A stretch of 9,600 nucleotides of DNA from Bacteroidales bacterium UBA5429 (GCA_002427605.1 DIRT01000007.1:1-9600); one strand, 5' to 3'. Counted from the first letter of the stretch, positions 1-6,919 are shown. The notes: generated by a model not told the origin, from the letters alone. Made by a program: numbers and translations.

Positions 1-78
1 AAGTTAAAGATTTAAGTTCTTTGAAAAATAAAATATTAATAAATTAAAAAAACTGTCCTAATAAAAGGGGACACTTAA
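1..78. mobile_element. End of an insertion sequence extending beyond the left edge
   Basis: The last 22 bases (57-78) match the final 22 bases of the window (9579-9600) exactly, in inverted orientation. Both copies cut a coding sequence at the same point, at TTAA followed by GTGTCCCC when read outward. Small arms TGTCC (54-58) and GGACA (69-73) make the tip itself partly palindromic. Bases 1-50 are AT-rich and carry no recognisable gene, so they would be the non-coding margin of the element. No transposase is visible, and I cannot assign a family. The junction is probably at 75-78, because the two flanks differ immediately beyond it. Confidence 0.6.
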
Positions 79-380
79 ATATAAAGAAACGCATTTCCTT
101 TATCATCTCGAACAATAATATCAATGCGCGGTTTATTGACTTTCGGTCTGCCAATATCGTATTCTTTTTCGAGTTCAATATTTTCAGGCTTATAGCCTAA
201 ATCGTTCACCAGTTTTGCAAGAATGTAAGCCCTTACAATCTCCTCGTCTCCTCTAAACTTATCTATTCTCCAGCCTGTAATTTTATCTGAATATTTTACT
301 TTTTTCTTCTCAAAGTCGTAAGTTTCTACAACTTTAATTTTCTGTTTGTCCAAATACTCTTTTATTGTTGCTAAATTCAT
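75..380 (-). pseudogene. Truncated N-terminal part of an HsdR_N-type restriction protein
   Basis: The 101 residues resemble the N-terminal nuclease domain (HSDR_N, PD-(D/E)XK fold) of type I restriction R subunits and related methylase fusions. Visible landmarks are the charged helix GDEEIVRAYILAKLVNDLGY (44-63), the strand IELEKEYDIGRPK (68-80) and KPRIDIIVRDDKGNAFLYI (83-101), in which D87 fits the first catalytic acid. In this family the next residues are normally the second half of the active site, E-x-K. Here the frame reads straight into TAA where the mobile-element sequence begins, so the catalytic centre is split and the rest of the protein is missing. The start at 380 is the first ATG and gives a normal family N-terminus. 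Possible promoter boxes lie at 456-472. Alone the fragment should not cut DNA. The family call rests on motif memory, not a search. Confidence 0.7.
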
Positions 381-455
381 TCGAATATGTGTTGTTTTTG
401 TCCCTTAAATTAGCTTTTATGCTATTTTTCACTCAAAAAGTGTAATATTTGCATG

Positions 456-472
456 CAAAAGTAACAAAAATA
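456..472 (-). promoter_or_regulatory. Possible tandem -7 boxes for the truncated restriction gene
   Basis: Read on the minus strand, two overlapping-style matches to the Bacteroidota -7 consensus TAnnTTTG occur: TATTTTTG (472-465) and TACTTTTG (463-456). They lie about 75-95 bases upstream of the ATG at 380. No convincing TTTG -33 box is seen at the expected distance, so this is a weak call. Confidence 0.3.
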
Positions 473-486
473 GTAACACTGTTGAA

Positions 487-560
487 TCACAGCATTAAAA
501 TATCCAAATCGAAGTCGGCAACATGAACAACTCCTTTATTGAAGTTTTGAAGGCGGAATC
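487..560 (-). pseudogene. Possible C-terminal remnant of an unknown gene
   Basis: On the minus strand, an open frame without a start codon reads about 24 residues, ending in VVHVADFDLDILML and a stop at 487-489. The composition looks coding-like, but upstream the frame runs into the 7-base repeat array at 548-589 and meets a TAA inside it. That is what a gene tail would look like if its front had been replaced by repeat DNA. It lies ahead of the restriction fragment on the same strand. I do not recognise a family, and a stretch this short could be chance. Confidence 0.25.
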
Positions 561-589
561 CAATTACGAATTACGAATTACAAATTACG
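548..589. repeat. Heptanucleotide array (AATTACG type)
   Basis: Four consecutive 7-base units, AATTACG, AATTACG, AATTACA and AATTACG, fill 562-589. They are preceded in the same phase by GGCGGAATCC-like sequence related to the CCGCCTT and TCCGAAA units found elsewhere in the window. The array is too short for a satellite, but it belongs to a family with a constant 7-base period. Confidence 0.75.
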
Positions 590-639
590 GGGTCAAAATT
601 ATAACACATTGATATATAAATAGATACAATACTATATTT

Positions 640-667
640 GTAGAGACGTTGCATGCAACGTCTCTAC
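640..667. repeat. Perfect 28-bp palindrome
   Basis: The 28 bases from GTAGAGAC to GTCTCTAC are identical to their reverse complement, centred on GCATGC. On RNA or single-stranded DNA this would form a long hairpin. The outer arms recur in altered palindromes at 7127-7148 and, more loosely, at 7013-7033. It lies in non-coding DNA and has no T tract, so it is a dispersed palindromic repeat rather than a terminator. Confidence 0.9.
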
Positions 668-713
668 GAACATATTCAATTTTATTATATATGTTCCTGA
701 TAATCAGGCATAT

Positions 714-776
714 AAATCCGAAATCCGCCCTCCGAAATCCGAAATCATGTTCATTCCGCCCTCCGCCTTCCGCCTT
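714..776. repeat. Nine-unit heptanucleotide array (AAATCCG and CCGCCTT types)
   Basis: The segment divides without remainder into nine 7-base units: AAATCCG, AAATCCG, CCCTCCG, AAATCCG, AAATCAT, GTTCATT, CCGCCCT, CCGCCTT and CCGCCTT. Two unit types are joined in a single phase through degenerate units, which suggests growth and divergence of one tandem array. Open frames over it on either strand are by-products of the repeat and show no protein-like sequence. Confidence 0.8.
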
Positions 777-807
777 CACAAGGTTTTCTCAAAAGGATAA
801 CATTCCA

Positions 808-870
808 GAGTGGGGTGATAAAATGAAAAAAGAGGAAGACTGATGCTGCCCCCTAATTATTTTTATTTCC
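808..870 (+). repeat. Structured dispersed repeat, copy A
   Basis: A 17-base box, GAGTGGGGTGATAAAAT (808-824), is followed after 21 bases by CTGCCCCC (846-853) and then a T-rich run. The same two boxes with the same 21-base spacing occur inverted at 6952-7006, where the bases between them differ. The AGTGGGG and CCCCCT parts can pair around the purine-rich centre. It sits downstream of the serA terminator and points toward serA. Its function is unknown. Confidence 0.65.
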
Positions 871-910
871 AAAAGAAGAAAAAGAAATAAAAAGTAGGCG
901 ATAAAAAATA

Positions 911-938
911 AAAAAAGCGACAAAAAAGCCGCTTTTTT
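911..938 (-). terminator. Intrinsic terminator of serA
   Basis: AAAAAAGCG (911-919) pairs with CGCTTTTTT (930-938), a 9-bp stem around a 10-base loop, ending about 20 bases beyond the serA stop. On the minus strand the stem is followed by a T-rich run (to about 901). It is A/T-rich in both directions and could also stop transcription coming from the left. Confidence 0.7.
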
Positions 939-956
939 CGTGGGTAAAGTGAGGTT

Positions 957-1874
957 TTAGTTCACTTTAAAAGTAGTATCTCCTGTAGCCAGGAATTTCA
1001 CGATTTGGTTAGCAGCTGCTAATCCGGCGTTGATGTTTGCTTCTGCAGTTTCAGCACCCATCTTTTTAGGAGTAGCAAATACGCGTTTTCCAAATTTTTC
1101 CTTTAATGCTTCGTGGTTAGCAGTGGCTACGTCAGTGATATATTTAAGGTCTTCACGCTCTTCTAAAATAGCCATGATCTCTTCTTCATGAATCACTTCT
1201 TTACGAGCTGTATTCACTAAGCAACCTCCCTTAGGCATTTTTGATAAAAGATTACGTCCGATAGATTTTTTAGTCTCATCGGTAGCAGGGATATGCAAAG
1301 AGATATATTGACAAGTAGAGTAAAGTTCCTCAACATTTTTACAAACTTTAACACCGTCAGCCTCAATTTTATCGGCAGGCACAAAGGCGTCGAAAGCGTA
1401 CACTTCCATACCGAATCCTTTGGCTATTTTAGCAACCAAACGACCTACGTTTCCGTAAGCGTGGATTCCTAATTTTTTGCCTAAAAGTTCACCACCGGTA
1501 CCAGGATTGAATTGGTTTCTTGCCATAAATACCATCATGCCTAATGCTAATTCAGCAACGGCATTGGAGTTTTGTCCGGGAGTATTCATAGCCACAACGC
1601 CTTTAGCAGTCAAAGCAGCTAAGTCAAGGTTATCAAAACCTGCACCTGCGCGAACTACGATTTTTAATTGTTGAGCAGCGTCAACTACTTCTTGAGTCAC
1701 TTTGTCAGATCTAACGATCAATGCATCAGCATCTTTCACTGCTGCATAAAAATCGTTTACATCAGTATATTTTTCCAATAATGCTAATTGGTGTCCGGCA
1801 CCTTCAACGATTTGTCTGATACCGTCAACAGCAGCTTTAGCAAATGGTTTTTCTGTTGCAACTAATATTTTCAT
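957..1874 (-). CDS. serA: D-3-phosphoglycerate dehydrogenase (SerA), short form
   Basis: This NAD-dependent cytosolic enzyme oxidises 3-phosphoglycerate to 3-phosphohydroxypyruvate, the entry step of serine synthesis. The 305 residues show the 2-hydroxyacid dehydrogenase plan: a split substrate domain (about 1-105 and 275-305) around a Rossmann domain. Visible landmarks are RAGAGFDNLD (75-84), NTPGQNSNAVAE (97-108), the nucleotide loop GIHAYGNVGR (136-145, with A139 where the usual GxGxxG has its first glycine), D162 after the second strand, typical of NAD preference, and NTARKEV (221-227) with catalytic R224. The usual TPHxGG is TPKK here, so the expected catalytic His is K270, and N253 sits where the paired Glu normally lies. 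From memory this pattern is shared by Bacteroidales SerA. No ACT domain follows, so serine feedback through that domain is absent. It starts 27 bases after serC and is probably translated from the same mRNA. Confidence 0.9.
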   Translation of the reverse strand: MKILVATEKPFAKAAVDGIRQIVEGAGHQLALLEKYTDVNDFYAAVKDADALIVRSDKVTQEVVDAAQQLKIVVRAGAGFDNLDLAALTAKGVVAMNTPGQNSNAVAELALGMMVFMARNQFNPGTGGELLGKKLGIHAYGNVGRLVAKIAKGFGMEVYAFDAFVPADKIEADGVKVCKNVEELYSTCQYISLHIPATDETKKSIGRNLLSKMPKGGCLVNTARKEVIHEEEIMAILEEREDLKYITDVATANHEALKEKFGKRVFATPKKMGAETAEANINAGLAAANQIVKFLATGDTTFKVN

Positions 1875-1901
1875 ATTCTATTTTATTTAAAAATTAATTA
1901 A

Positions 1902-2975
1902 TTATGCGTGTAATTTTTCAAATTCTTGCATGCAAGCGATAAGAGCTTCAACGCTTTCTTTTGGACATGCATTGTAGATAGAAGCGCGGAAACCACCTAC
2001 TGAACGGTGTCCTTTAATTCCTACCATGTTGCGTTCTTTAGCAAATGCCATGAAATCAGCTTCTTTATCTTTATATTTTTCGCTCATAACAAAGCAAACA
2101 TTCATTAAGGAACGGTCTTCAGCAGCCGCAGTTCCTTGGAACATGGGGTTACGATCGATCTCTTTGTATAATAAAGCTGCTTTTTCCTGGTTCATTTTTT
2201 GCATAGCTTCCAATCCACCTAATGATTTGATCCATTTTAATGTTTGGGTCATCACATAGATAGAGAATACGGGAGGTGTGTTAAACATAGAACCACCATC
2301 GATATGAGTTTTATAATCTAACATAGTGGGGATGTAGCGGCTAACTTTTCCAAGAAGGTCTTCGCGTACAATCACGAAAGTAACACCGGCTGGTCCAACA
2401 TTCTTTTGTGCTCCACCGTAAATAACACCATATTTTGATACATCAACCGGACGGCTCATGATATCAGAAGACATGTCAGCGATTAAAGTTACAGGAGAGT
2501 CCATATCATGGTGAATCTCTGTTCCGTAAATGGTATTATTGGTTGTAATGTGGAAATAATCTGCATCTGCAGGAATTTTAAAATCTTTAGGAATGTAGCA
2601 GAAAGTTTTGTCAGCAGAAGATGCTACAACCTCAACTTCTCCAAATCCTTTAGCTTCTTTGATTGCTTTCTTTGCCCAAACACCGGTTTCAAGGAAAGCA
2701 GCTTTTTTCTCTAAGAAGTTCATAGGAACCATGCAGAATTGCAAGCTGGCACCACCACCTAGGAATAATACTTTATAGTTATCAGGAATATTCAATAGTT
2801 CACGCCATAATCCTTCGCACTCAGCCATGATAGCGTCCCATTCTTTTGAACGGTGTGATACTTCTATAACAGAGATTCCTGTTCCGGCAAAATCTTTAAG
2901 AGCTTCGATAGAGGTTGCTACTGCTTCTCTAGGAAGAACACAGGGTCCTGCATTAAAATTGTGTACTTTTTTCAT
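1902..2975 (-). CDS. serC: Phosphoserine aminotransferase (SerC)
   Basis: SerC is a PLP-dependent enzyme that transfers the amino group of glutamate to 3-phosphohydroxypyruvate, making phosphoserine; the family also serves vitamin B6 synthesis. At 357 residues the length is normal. The family signatures are in order: FNAGPCVLP (7-15), SHRSKEW (40-46) for substrate binding, GGGAS (73-77) for the cofactor phosphate, W100 stacking on PLP, IADMSSD (165-171) with D167 facing the pyridine nitrogen, YGGAQKNVGPAG (186-197) with Schiff-base lysine K191, and KGHRSVGGFRASIYNA (321-336) with the phosphate-binding H323/R324 pair. The ATG at 2975 gives a standard N-terminus. It lies 37 bases after lysS and 27 before serA, with no promoter visible in either gap, so all three genes are probably co-transcribed. 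The next gene makes its substrate. Nothing in it looks damaged. Confidence 0.96.
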   Translation of the reverse strand: MKKVHNFNAGPCVLPREAVATSIEALKDFAGTGISVIEVSHRSKEWDAIMAECEGLWRELLNIPDNYKVLFLGGGASLQFCMVPMNFLEKKAAFLETGVWAKKAIKEAKGFGEVEVVASSADKTFCYIPKDFKIPADADYFHITTNNTIYGTEIHHDMDSPVTLIADMSSDIMSRPVDVSKYGVIYGGAQKNVGPAGVTFVIVREDLLGKVSRYIPTMLDYKTHIDGGSMFNTPPVFSIYVMTQTLKWIKSLGGLEAMQKMNQEKAALLYKEIDRNPMFQGTAAAEDRSLMNVCFVMSEKYKDKEADFMAFAKERNMVGIKGHRSVGGFRASIYNACPKESVEALIACMQEFEKLHA

Positions 2976-3013
2976 AACTTTTTTAATTATTTATATGTTA
3001 ATAAATTGGGTTT

Positions 3014-4738
3014 TTATTCTATTTTACTGATCCAGTTTTCTATTTTTTCAAGCGTAACCGTATCTACATCTAATTTCAATTTTTTGCGCATCCCTCCCAA
3101 TTGGTTTAACAATTGGTTTGGATTTTGTTCTTTGAGTTCCTGGAGCGTGTTGATATGGAGTTTTCGAAGCACTGGAATCCATGCTTTTTCGATTCCAATT
3201 TGCAGAAAATCTTCATCGGGAGCCACTATTTTTTTGGGTTCCGGTTTCATCTGAGGGAAGAAGAGCACATCCTGGATTGAAGCGGAGTTGGTCATAATCA
3301 TAGACAAACGATCAATTCCGATTCCCAATCCGGCTGTTGGCGGCATTCCAAACTCCAAAGCACGTAAGAAATCCTCATCCACAACCATAGACTCGTTATC
3401 TCCTCTTTTGCCTAACTCCAGCTGATCTTCCAAACGCGCTCTTTGATCAATCGGATCATTTAACTCAGAATACGCATTACAGATCTCTTTTCCATTACAA
3501 ACTGCCTCAAAACGCTCGGTTAATCCGGGAATAGAGCGGTGTGCTTTGGCTAATGGAGAGGTTTCAACAGGGTAGTCGTAAATAAATGTGGGCTGGATTA
3601 AATGAGACTCACATGCTTCGCCAAAAATCTCATCGATTAACTTGCCACGACCCATAGAAGAATCCACCTCAACGCCAATTGATTTGGCAAATCGACTCAT
3701 CTCCTCTTCATCCATTCCCGAAATGTCGGTTCCGGTGAAATGTTCGATCGCTTCATACATGGTATAGCGTTTCCAGGGCGGTTTAAAGTCGATAATATTG
3801 TCACCCACTTGAACTTTTGTAGTTCCGTGAAGTGCTACAGCAATTTCTCCTACCATCTCTTCCACCAGATTCATCATCCAGTAGTAATCCTTGTAGGCAA
3901 CGTAAAGCTCCATTTGAGTAAACTCCGGATTATGGAAACGGGACATTCCCTCATTGCGGAAATCCTTAGAAAACTCATAGACTCCGTCAAAACCACCCAC
4001 GATCAAGCGTTTTAAATAGAGCTCATTCGCAATTCTGAGATAGAGCGTCATGTCCAGCTTATTGTGATAAGTCTTGAATGGACGCGCTGCCGCTCCTCCG
4101 TAAAGAGGCTGCAAGATAGGAGTTTCCACTTCCAAATAGCTTTTTTTGTTCAGGAAATCGCGCATGGTGTTCACCAAAAGAGTACGTTTAATAAAGGTCT
4201 CTTTCACGTGAGGATTCACGATCAGGTCCACATAACGTTGACGGTAACGTTGTTCGGGATCCTGGAAAGCATCATACACTTTATCATCCTTGGTCTTCAC
4301 GATAGGAAGTGGACGAAGCGATTTGCACAACAGTTTGAACTCCTTAACGTGGATGCTGATTTCACCGGTTTGGGTTGTAAAAACAAACCCCTTAACGCCG
4401 ATGATATCCCCGATATCGAGTCGTTTATACACTTTGTTGTACAAACTTTTATCTTCACCGGGACACAATTCATCACGTTTTGCATAAATTTGAATTTTCC
4501 CCACGCTATCCTGTAGTTCGTAAAAGGAAACGGCGCCCATTACTCTCTGGTGCATAATCCTTCCGGCAATGCTTACATCCTGGAACAAGGAGTTATCCTG
4601 AGGGTACTTTTCTAAAATATCTTTGGAGGTTACATTAACTTCGTATAATTCTGCGGGATATGCGTTGATTCCCATCTCAGTAAATTCAGCTAACTTATCG
4701 CGTCTAATCTGTTCTTGTTCAGTTAATTCTAATCCCAT
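3014..4738 (-). CDS. lysS: Lysyl-tRNA synthetase, class II, with C-terminal extension
   Basis: LysS charges tRNA-Lys with lysine in the cytosol. From the ATG at 4738 it has 574 residues. An N-terminal OB-fold anticodon-binding domain (about 53-140, with VSIAGRIMHQRVMGAVSFY) precedes the class II catalytic core. Motif 2 is FRNEGMSRFHNPEFTQME (260-277) and motif 3 is GLGIGIDRLSM (470-480), ending at FFPQMKPE. About 70 further residues follow (503-574, containing WIPVLRKLHINTLQELK and NPNQLLNQLGG). They resemble a helix-hairpin-helix-like tail that I recall from Bacteroidales LysS, whereas usual bacterial LysS is near 505 residues. The open frame runs upstream to 4831, but a promoter box at 4761-4768 lies inside that stretch, so initiation there is unlikely. 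An ATG at 4750 is the other candidate. The gene leads a probable lysS-serC-serA transcript. Confidence 0.95.
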   Translation of the reverse strand: MGLELTEQEQIRRDKLAEFTEMGINAYPAELYEVNVTSKDILEKYPQDNSLFQDVSIAGRIMHQRVMGAVSFYELQDSVGKIQIYAKRDELCPGEDKSLYNKVYKRLDIGDIIGVKGFVFTTQTGEISIHVKEFKLLCKSLRPLPIVKTKDDKVYDAFQDPEQRYRQRYVDLIVNPHVKETFIKRTLLVNTMRDFLNKKSYLEVETPILQPLYGGAAARPFKTYHNKLDMTLYLRIANELYLKRLIVGGFDGVYEFSKDFRNEGMSRFHNPEFTQMELYVAYKDYYWMMNLVEEMVGEIAVALHGTTKVQVGDNIIDFKPPWKRYTMYEAIEHFTGTDISGMDEEEMSRFAKSIGVEVDSSMGRGKLIDEIFGEACESHLIQPTFIYDYPVETSPLAKAHRSIPGLTERFEAVCNGKEICNAYSELNDPIDQRARLEDQLELGKRGDNESMVVDEDFLRALEFGMPPTAGLGIGIDRLSMIMTNSASIQDVLFFPQMKPEPKKIVAPDEDFLQIGIEKAWIPVLRKLHINTLQELKEQNPNQLLNQLGGMRKKLKLDVDTVTLEKIENWISKIE

Positions 4739-4760
4739 ATCAGCTTTCATTTTAAGAGTG

Positions 4761-4768
4761 CAAAGGTA
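4761..4768 (-). promoter_or_regulatory. Probable -7 box of lysS (decides the start codon)
   Basis: TACCTTTG on the minus strand matches the Bacteroidota -7 consensus TAnnTTTG. A transcript would begin roughly at 4750-4755, leaving a short leader before the ATG at 4738 and almost none before the ATG at 4750. The upstream TTTG element is not evident at the expected distance. Confidence 0.5.
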
Positions 4769-4846
4769 CTGAAAATTTTTGACATAGAAATGATATAAAT
4801 AAAATATTCTCAAGCAGTTGGAAAATCTCAAAAAAGCGTTAAAAAG

Positions 4847-4879
4847 TTTGTTTTATTCTCTAAATTTGATATATCTTTG
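4847..4879 (+). promoter_or_regulatory. Bacteroidota-type promoter of the plus-strand operon
   Basis: TTTG (4847-4850) and TATCTTTG (4872-4879) match the TTTG / TAnnTTTG consensus with a 21-base spacer. Transcription would start near 4885, leaving about 15 bases before the ATG at 4899. This is the clearest promoter in the window, and it lies back to back with that of lysS. Confidence 0.75.
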
Positions 4880-4898
4880 TCCTCTCTAATCAACGCTT

Positions 4899-5948
4899 AT
4901 GAAAACTACTTTTTTACTCAGCTTGCTGTTCCCTTTGATGCTGTTTGCACAAGTCCCGGACCATCCCGATTGCTTTTATGTCATGTTTTACAATGCAGAA
5001 AACTTTTTTGACATTGAGGATAATCCTTTGAAAAATGATGATGCCTTTACTCCCACCGGTAGTAATCGTTGGACCTATAAGCGGATGATTCATAAACGGA
5101 ATCAGTTGTTAAAGGTGTTTTTTTCTCTAGGGGGATGGAATCCTCCTCCATTAATTGGTCTGGCAGAAATAGAGAACGAAAAGGTGCTCTCCCTTTTGTG
5201 TTATCAATCACAGCTCAAAAAGTTCAATTATCACTATGTTTATTATGAATCTCCCGACAGTCGGGGGATTAACGTGGCGTTGCTTTACTGTAAGGATCAG
5301 GTTGAGATTCTTGAAAGTACTCCGATTCCCATCCGTTTTCCGTTTGATACTTTGTCGAAAAACAGAGATATTTTGTACGTCAAAACGCTTCTCTACGAGG
5401 AAGACACGCTGCATCTTTTCATCAATCACTGGACTTCCCGTTACGGAGGATATGCCCCCACGATGATCAAAAGAGAATATTATGCTCAAGTGCTTAGAAA
5501 TCAGGTAGATTCACTCTTAGCCTACAATCCCGAAAGCGCCATTCTCATTATGGGCGATTTTAATGATTATCCCACCGATCGAAGCATACAAGAAGTTTTG
5601 AATGCAGGTAAAATAGATGATTCTACCGCCACTTTAGTCAATTTGATGCTGAAATACAGCGCTTTGTCCAATGTGGGAACGCATAAAAGTGGAGAGTTCT
5701 GGGGTTGTTTGGATCAAATGATCCTCTCCCGCACTTTTTTTGACCCTCAATCTAAGTTGCAAGTGGATTACAACTCCAACAATATCTATGATGCTCCTTT
5801 TTTACTCATTCCCGACGAAAAAAATGGTGGATTTAAGAATTTTCGTACTTATGAAGGGATGAAATACAAGGGAGGATTCTCGGATCACCTTCCGATTTTT
5901 GTAAAAATGGAGAGAAAAAAGAGTGTAAATAATCCTGTTTTTGAGTAA
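4899..5948 (+). CDS. Secreted endonuclease/exonuclease/phosphatase-fold protein
   Basis: The 349-residue protein starts with a signal peptide (MKTTFLLSLLFPLMLFAQ, about 1-18) and should be exported. The mature part has the metal-dependent hydrolase fold shared by DNase I, exonuclease III and inositol phosphatases. Motifs occur in family order: FYNAENFFD (30-38) with the metal-site Asn, LAEIEN (88-93) with the metal-binding Glu, INHWTSRYGG (175-184) with catalytic-type N176/H177, GDFNDYP (219-225) and GFSDHLPI (326-333) with the catalytic Asp-His pair. All key residues are present, so it is probably active, but the substrate (nucleic acid, phospholipid or sugar phosphate) cannot be read from the sequence. 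It is the first gene after a strong promoter and is followed closely by two more envelope genes. Conserved homologues in Bacteroidota are commonly annotated only by fold. Confidence 0.85.
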   Translation: MKTTFLLSLLFPLMLFAQVPDHPDCFYVMFYNAENFFDIEDNPLKNDDAFTPTGSNRWTYKRMIHKRNQLLKVFFSLGGWNPPPLIGLAEIENEKVLSLLCYQSQLKKFNYHYVYYESPDSRGINVALLYCKDQVEILESTPIPIRFPFDTLSKNRDILYVKTLLYEEDTLHLFINHWTSRYGGYAPTMIKREYYAQVLRNQVDSLLAYNPESAILIMGDFNDYPTDRSIQEVLNAGKIDDSTATLVNLMLKYSALSNVGTHKSGEFWGCLDQMILSRTFFDPQSKLQVDYNSNNIYDAPFLLIPDEKNGGFKNFRTYEGMKYKGGFSDHLPIFVKMERKKSVNNPVFE

Positions 5949-5989
5949 TATAGCCCATCAATTTACGTTCTAAAGATAAATGAGTTTTT

Positions 5990-6460
5990 ATGAAAAAAGT
6001 CCTCAATATCGATTTTAAAAAGCTGTTTCTCCCTCTTCTCCCTGTTTTTTTTGTATATTTTTTCGTACAAAATGGGGTGGCGCAGGTGGAACAAACGGCA
6101 TCTTTAACGGTTGAGGTTTCTAACATTAAAGAAACCAAAGGAACTCTTTTCATTGCTTTGTACAACAAGGCTGCCGGTTTTTTAATCGAAGGGAAACAGT
6201 TTTTGATGAAAACGATTGAAGTCACAAAAACCAGGATTTCTCACACTTTTCAGGATATTCCTATCGGAAGTTATGCTGTGGCGGTGATGCACGATGTGAA
6301 TGATGATGGAAAGTGTAACAGAAACCTTTTGGGAATTCCAAAGGAGGGTTTTGGTTTTTCGACAAATCGGAAACCCATTTTGAAAGAGCCCTCTTTTGAC
6401 CAGGTAAAAATAGTGGTTGAAGAGGATACAACAATAGAAATCAGATTACTGCATTATTAA
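5990..6460 (+). CDS. Secreted DUF2141 family protein
   Basis: The 156-residue product has a long signal peptide (about 1-32: a basic start, the hydrophobic stretch LFLPLLPVFFVYFFV, then NGVAQ). The mature part is a single small beta-rich domain of the DUF2141 type. It opens with LTVEVSNIKETKGTLFIALYN (36-56) and carries the hallmark segment VMHDVNDDGKCNRNLLGIPK (about 99-118), followed by EGFGFSTN. The Asp/Asn-rich loop DVNDDGKC resembles a calcium-binding loop, though this is inference from composition. Function in this family is unknown. It begins 41 bases after the preceding secreted protein with no visible promoter, and the next gene starts 18 bases after it, so the three form a likely operon. 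The length is normal for the family. Confidence 0.82.
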   Translation: MKKVLNIDFKKLFLPLLPVFFVYFFVQNGVAQVEQTASLTVEVSNIKETKGTLFIALYNKAAGFLIEGKQFLMKTIEVTKTRISHTFQDIPIGSYAVAVMHDVNDDGKCNRNLLGIPKEGFGFSTNRKPILKEPSFDQVKIVVEEDTTIEIRLLHY

Positions 6461-6478
6461 ACTAAATTAGGTTGCTCA

Positions 6479-6913
6479 ATGAGTGTTCCGGAAAATAATA
6501 TTTGTTCATCCGCTGTTGTGAAGGAGATTCACAGTGACAGCGTTGTCGTAGAGATGGTTATCGATTCTGCTTGTTCACAATGTCATGCCAAAGGGTTTTG
6601 TCTTCCTTCAGGACAAAGAAAAGAGCAGATAACTGTTCCTTCCATGGAAGCTAATCAATTCAGTGTCGGGGAGTTAGTGTCTTTGGAAATGCATAAATCG
6701 CTGGGACGAAAAGCGGTGATGATTGCCTACTTTTTCCCTTTTCTCGTTCTCGCCGCGGGGTTGCTGATCACCTACAAGTCAACTCACCACGACCTTCTCA
6801 GTGTCGGCGTTTCGTTGGCACTCACCGCAATATATTTCTACATCGTTTACAGATTCAGGGACAAATTGGAAACTCAATTCACCTTTTCCATTAAGAAAAA
6901 AAGCGAATATTAG
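6479..6913 (+). CDS. RseC/MucC-family inner-membrane protein
   Basis: The 144-residue protein matches the RseC family (positive regulators of sigma-E activity or the SoxR-reducing system in enterobacteria). A soluble N-terminal part carries the cysteine cluster CSQCHAKGFC (32-41, i.e. C32, C35, C41, plus C9), which in relatives is thought to hold an iron-sulfur or redox centre. A small beta domain follows (about 48-72), then two transmembrane helices (about 79-98 and 105-124) and a basic tail. In many Bacteroidales, from memory, this gene precedes the rnf electron-transport genes. Here it is instead the last gene of a group with two secreted proteins, followed by repeat-filled DNA. A role in membrane redox chemistry is inferred from the family alone, and sigma-E control should not be assumed in this phylum. 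TTAGG about 9 bases before the ATG is a weak possible ribosome site. Confidence 0.85.
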   Translation: MSVPENNICSSAVVKEIHSDSVVVEMVIDSACSQCHAKGFCLPSGQRKEQITVPSMEANQFSVGELVSLEMHKSLGRKAVMIAYFFPFLVLAAGLLITYKSTHHDLLSVGVSLALTAIYFYIVYRFRDKLETQFTFSIKKKSEY

Positions 6914-6919
6914 CAACCA

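Noticed and set aside
548..776. CRISPR array
   Set aside because: The units are 7 bases long, contiguous and without spacers; no cas genes are present.
585..843. Open frames of 64 codons on both strands
   Set aside because: They run through the palindrome and the heptamer arrays and translate into repeat-derived, protein-unlike sequence.
4064..4516. A 150-codon open frame on the plus strand
   Set aside because: It lies wholly opposite lysS, whose motifs are intact; the translation has no family-like features.
4739..4831. Longer LysS starting at 4831
   Set aside because: The added residues do not resemble LysS N-termini, and a promoter box lies inside the stretch.
5208..5489. Open frames on both strands inside the nuclease-fold gene
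   Set aside because: They are alternate frames of a gene with all catalytic motifs in order.
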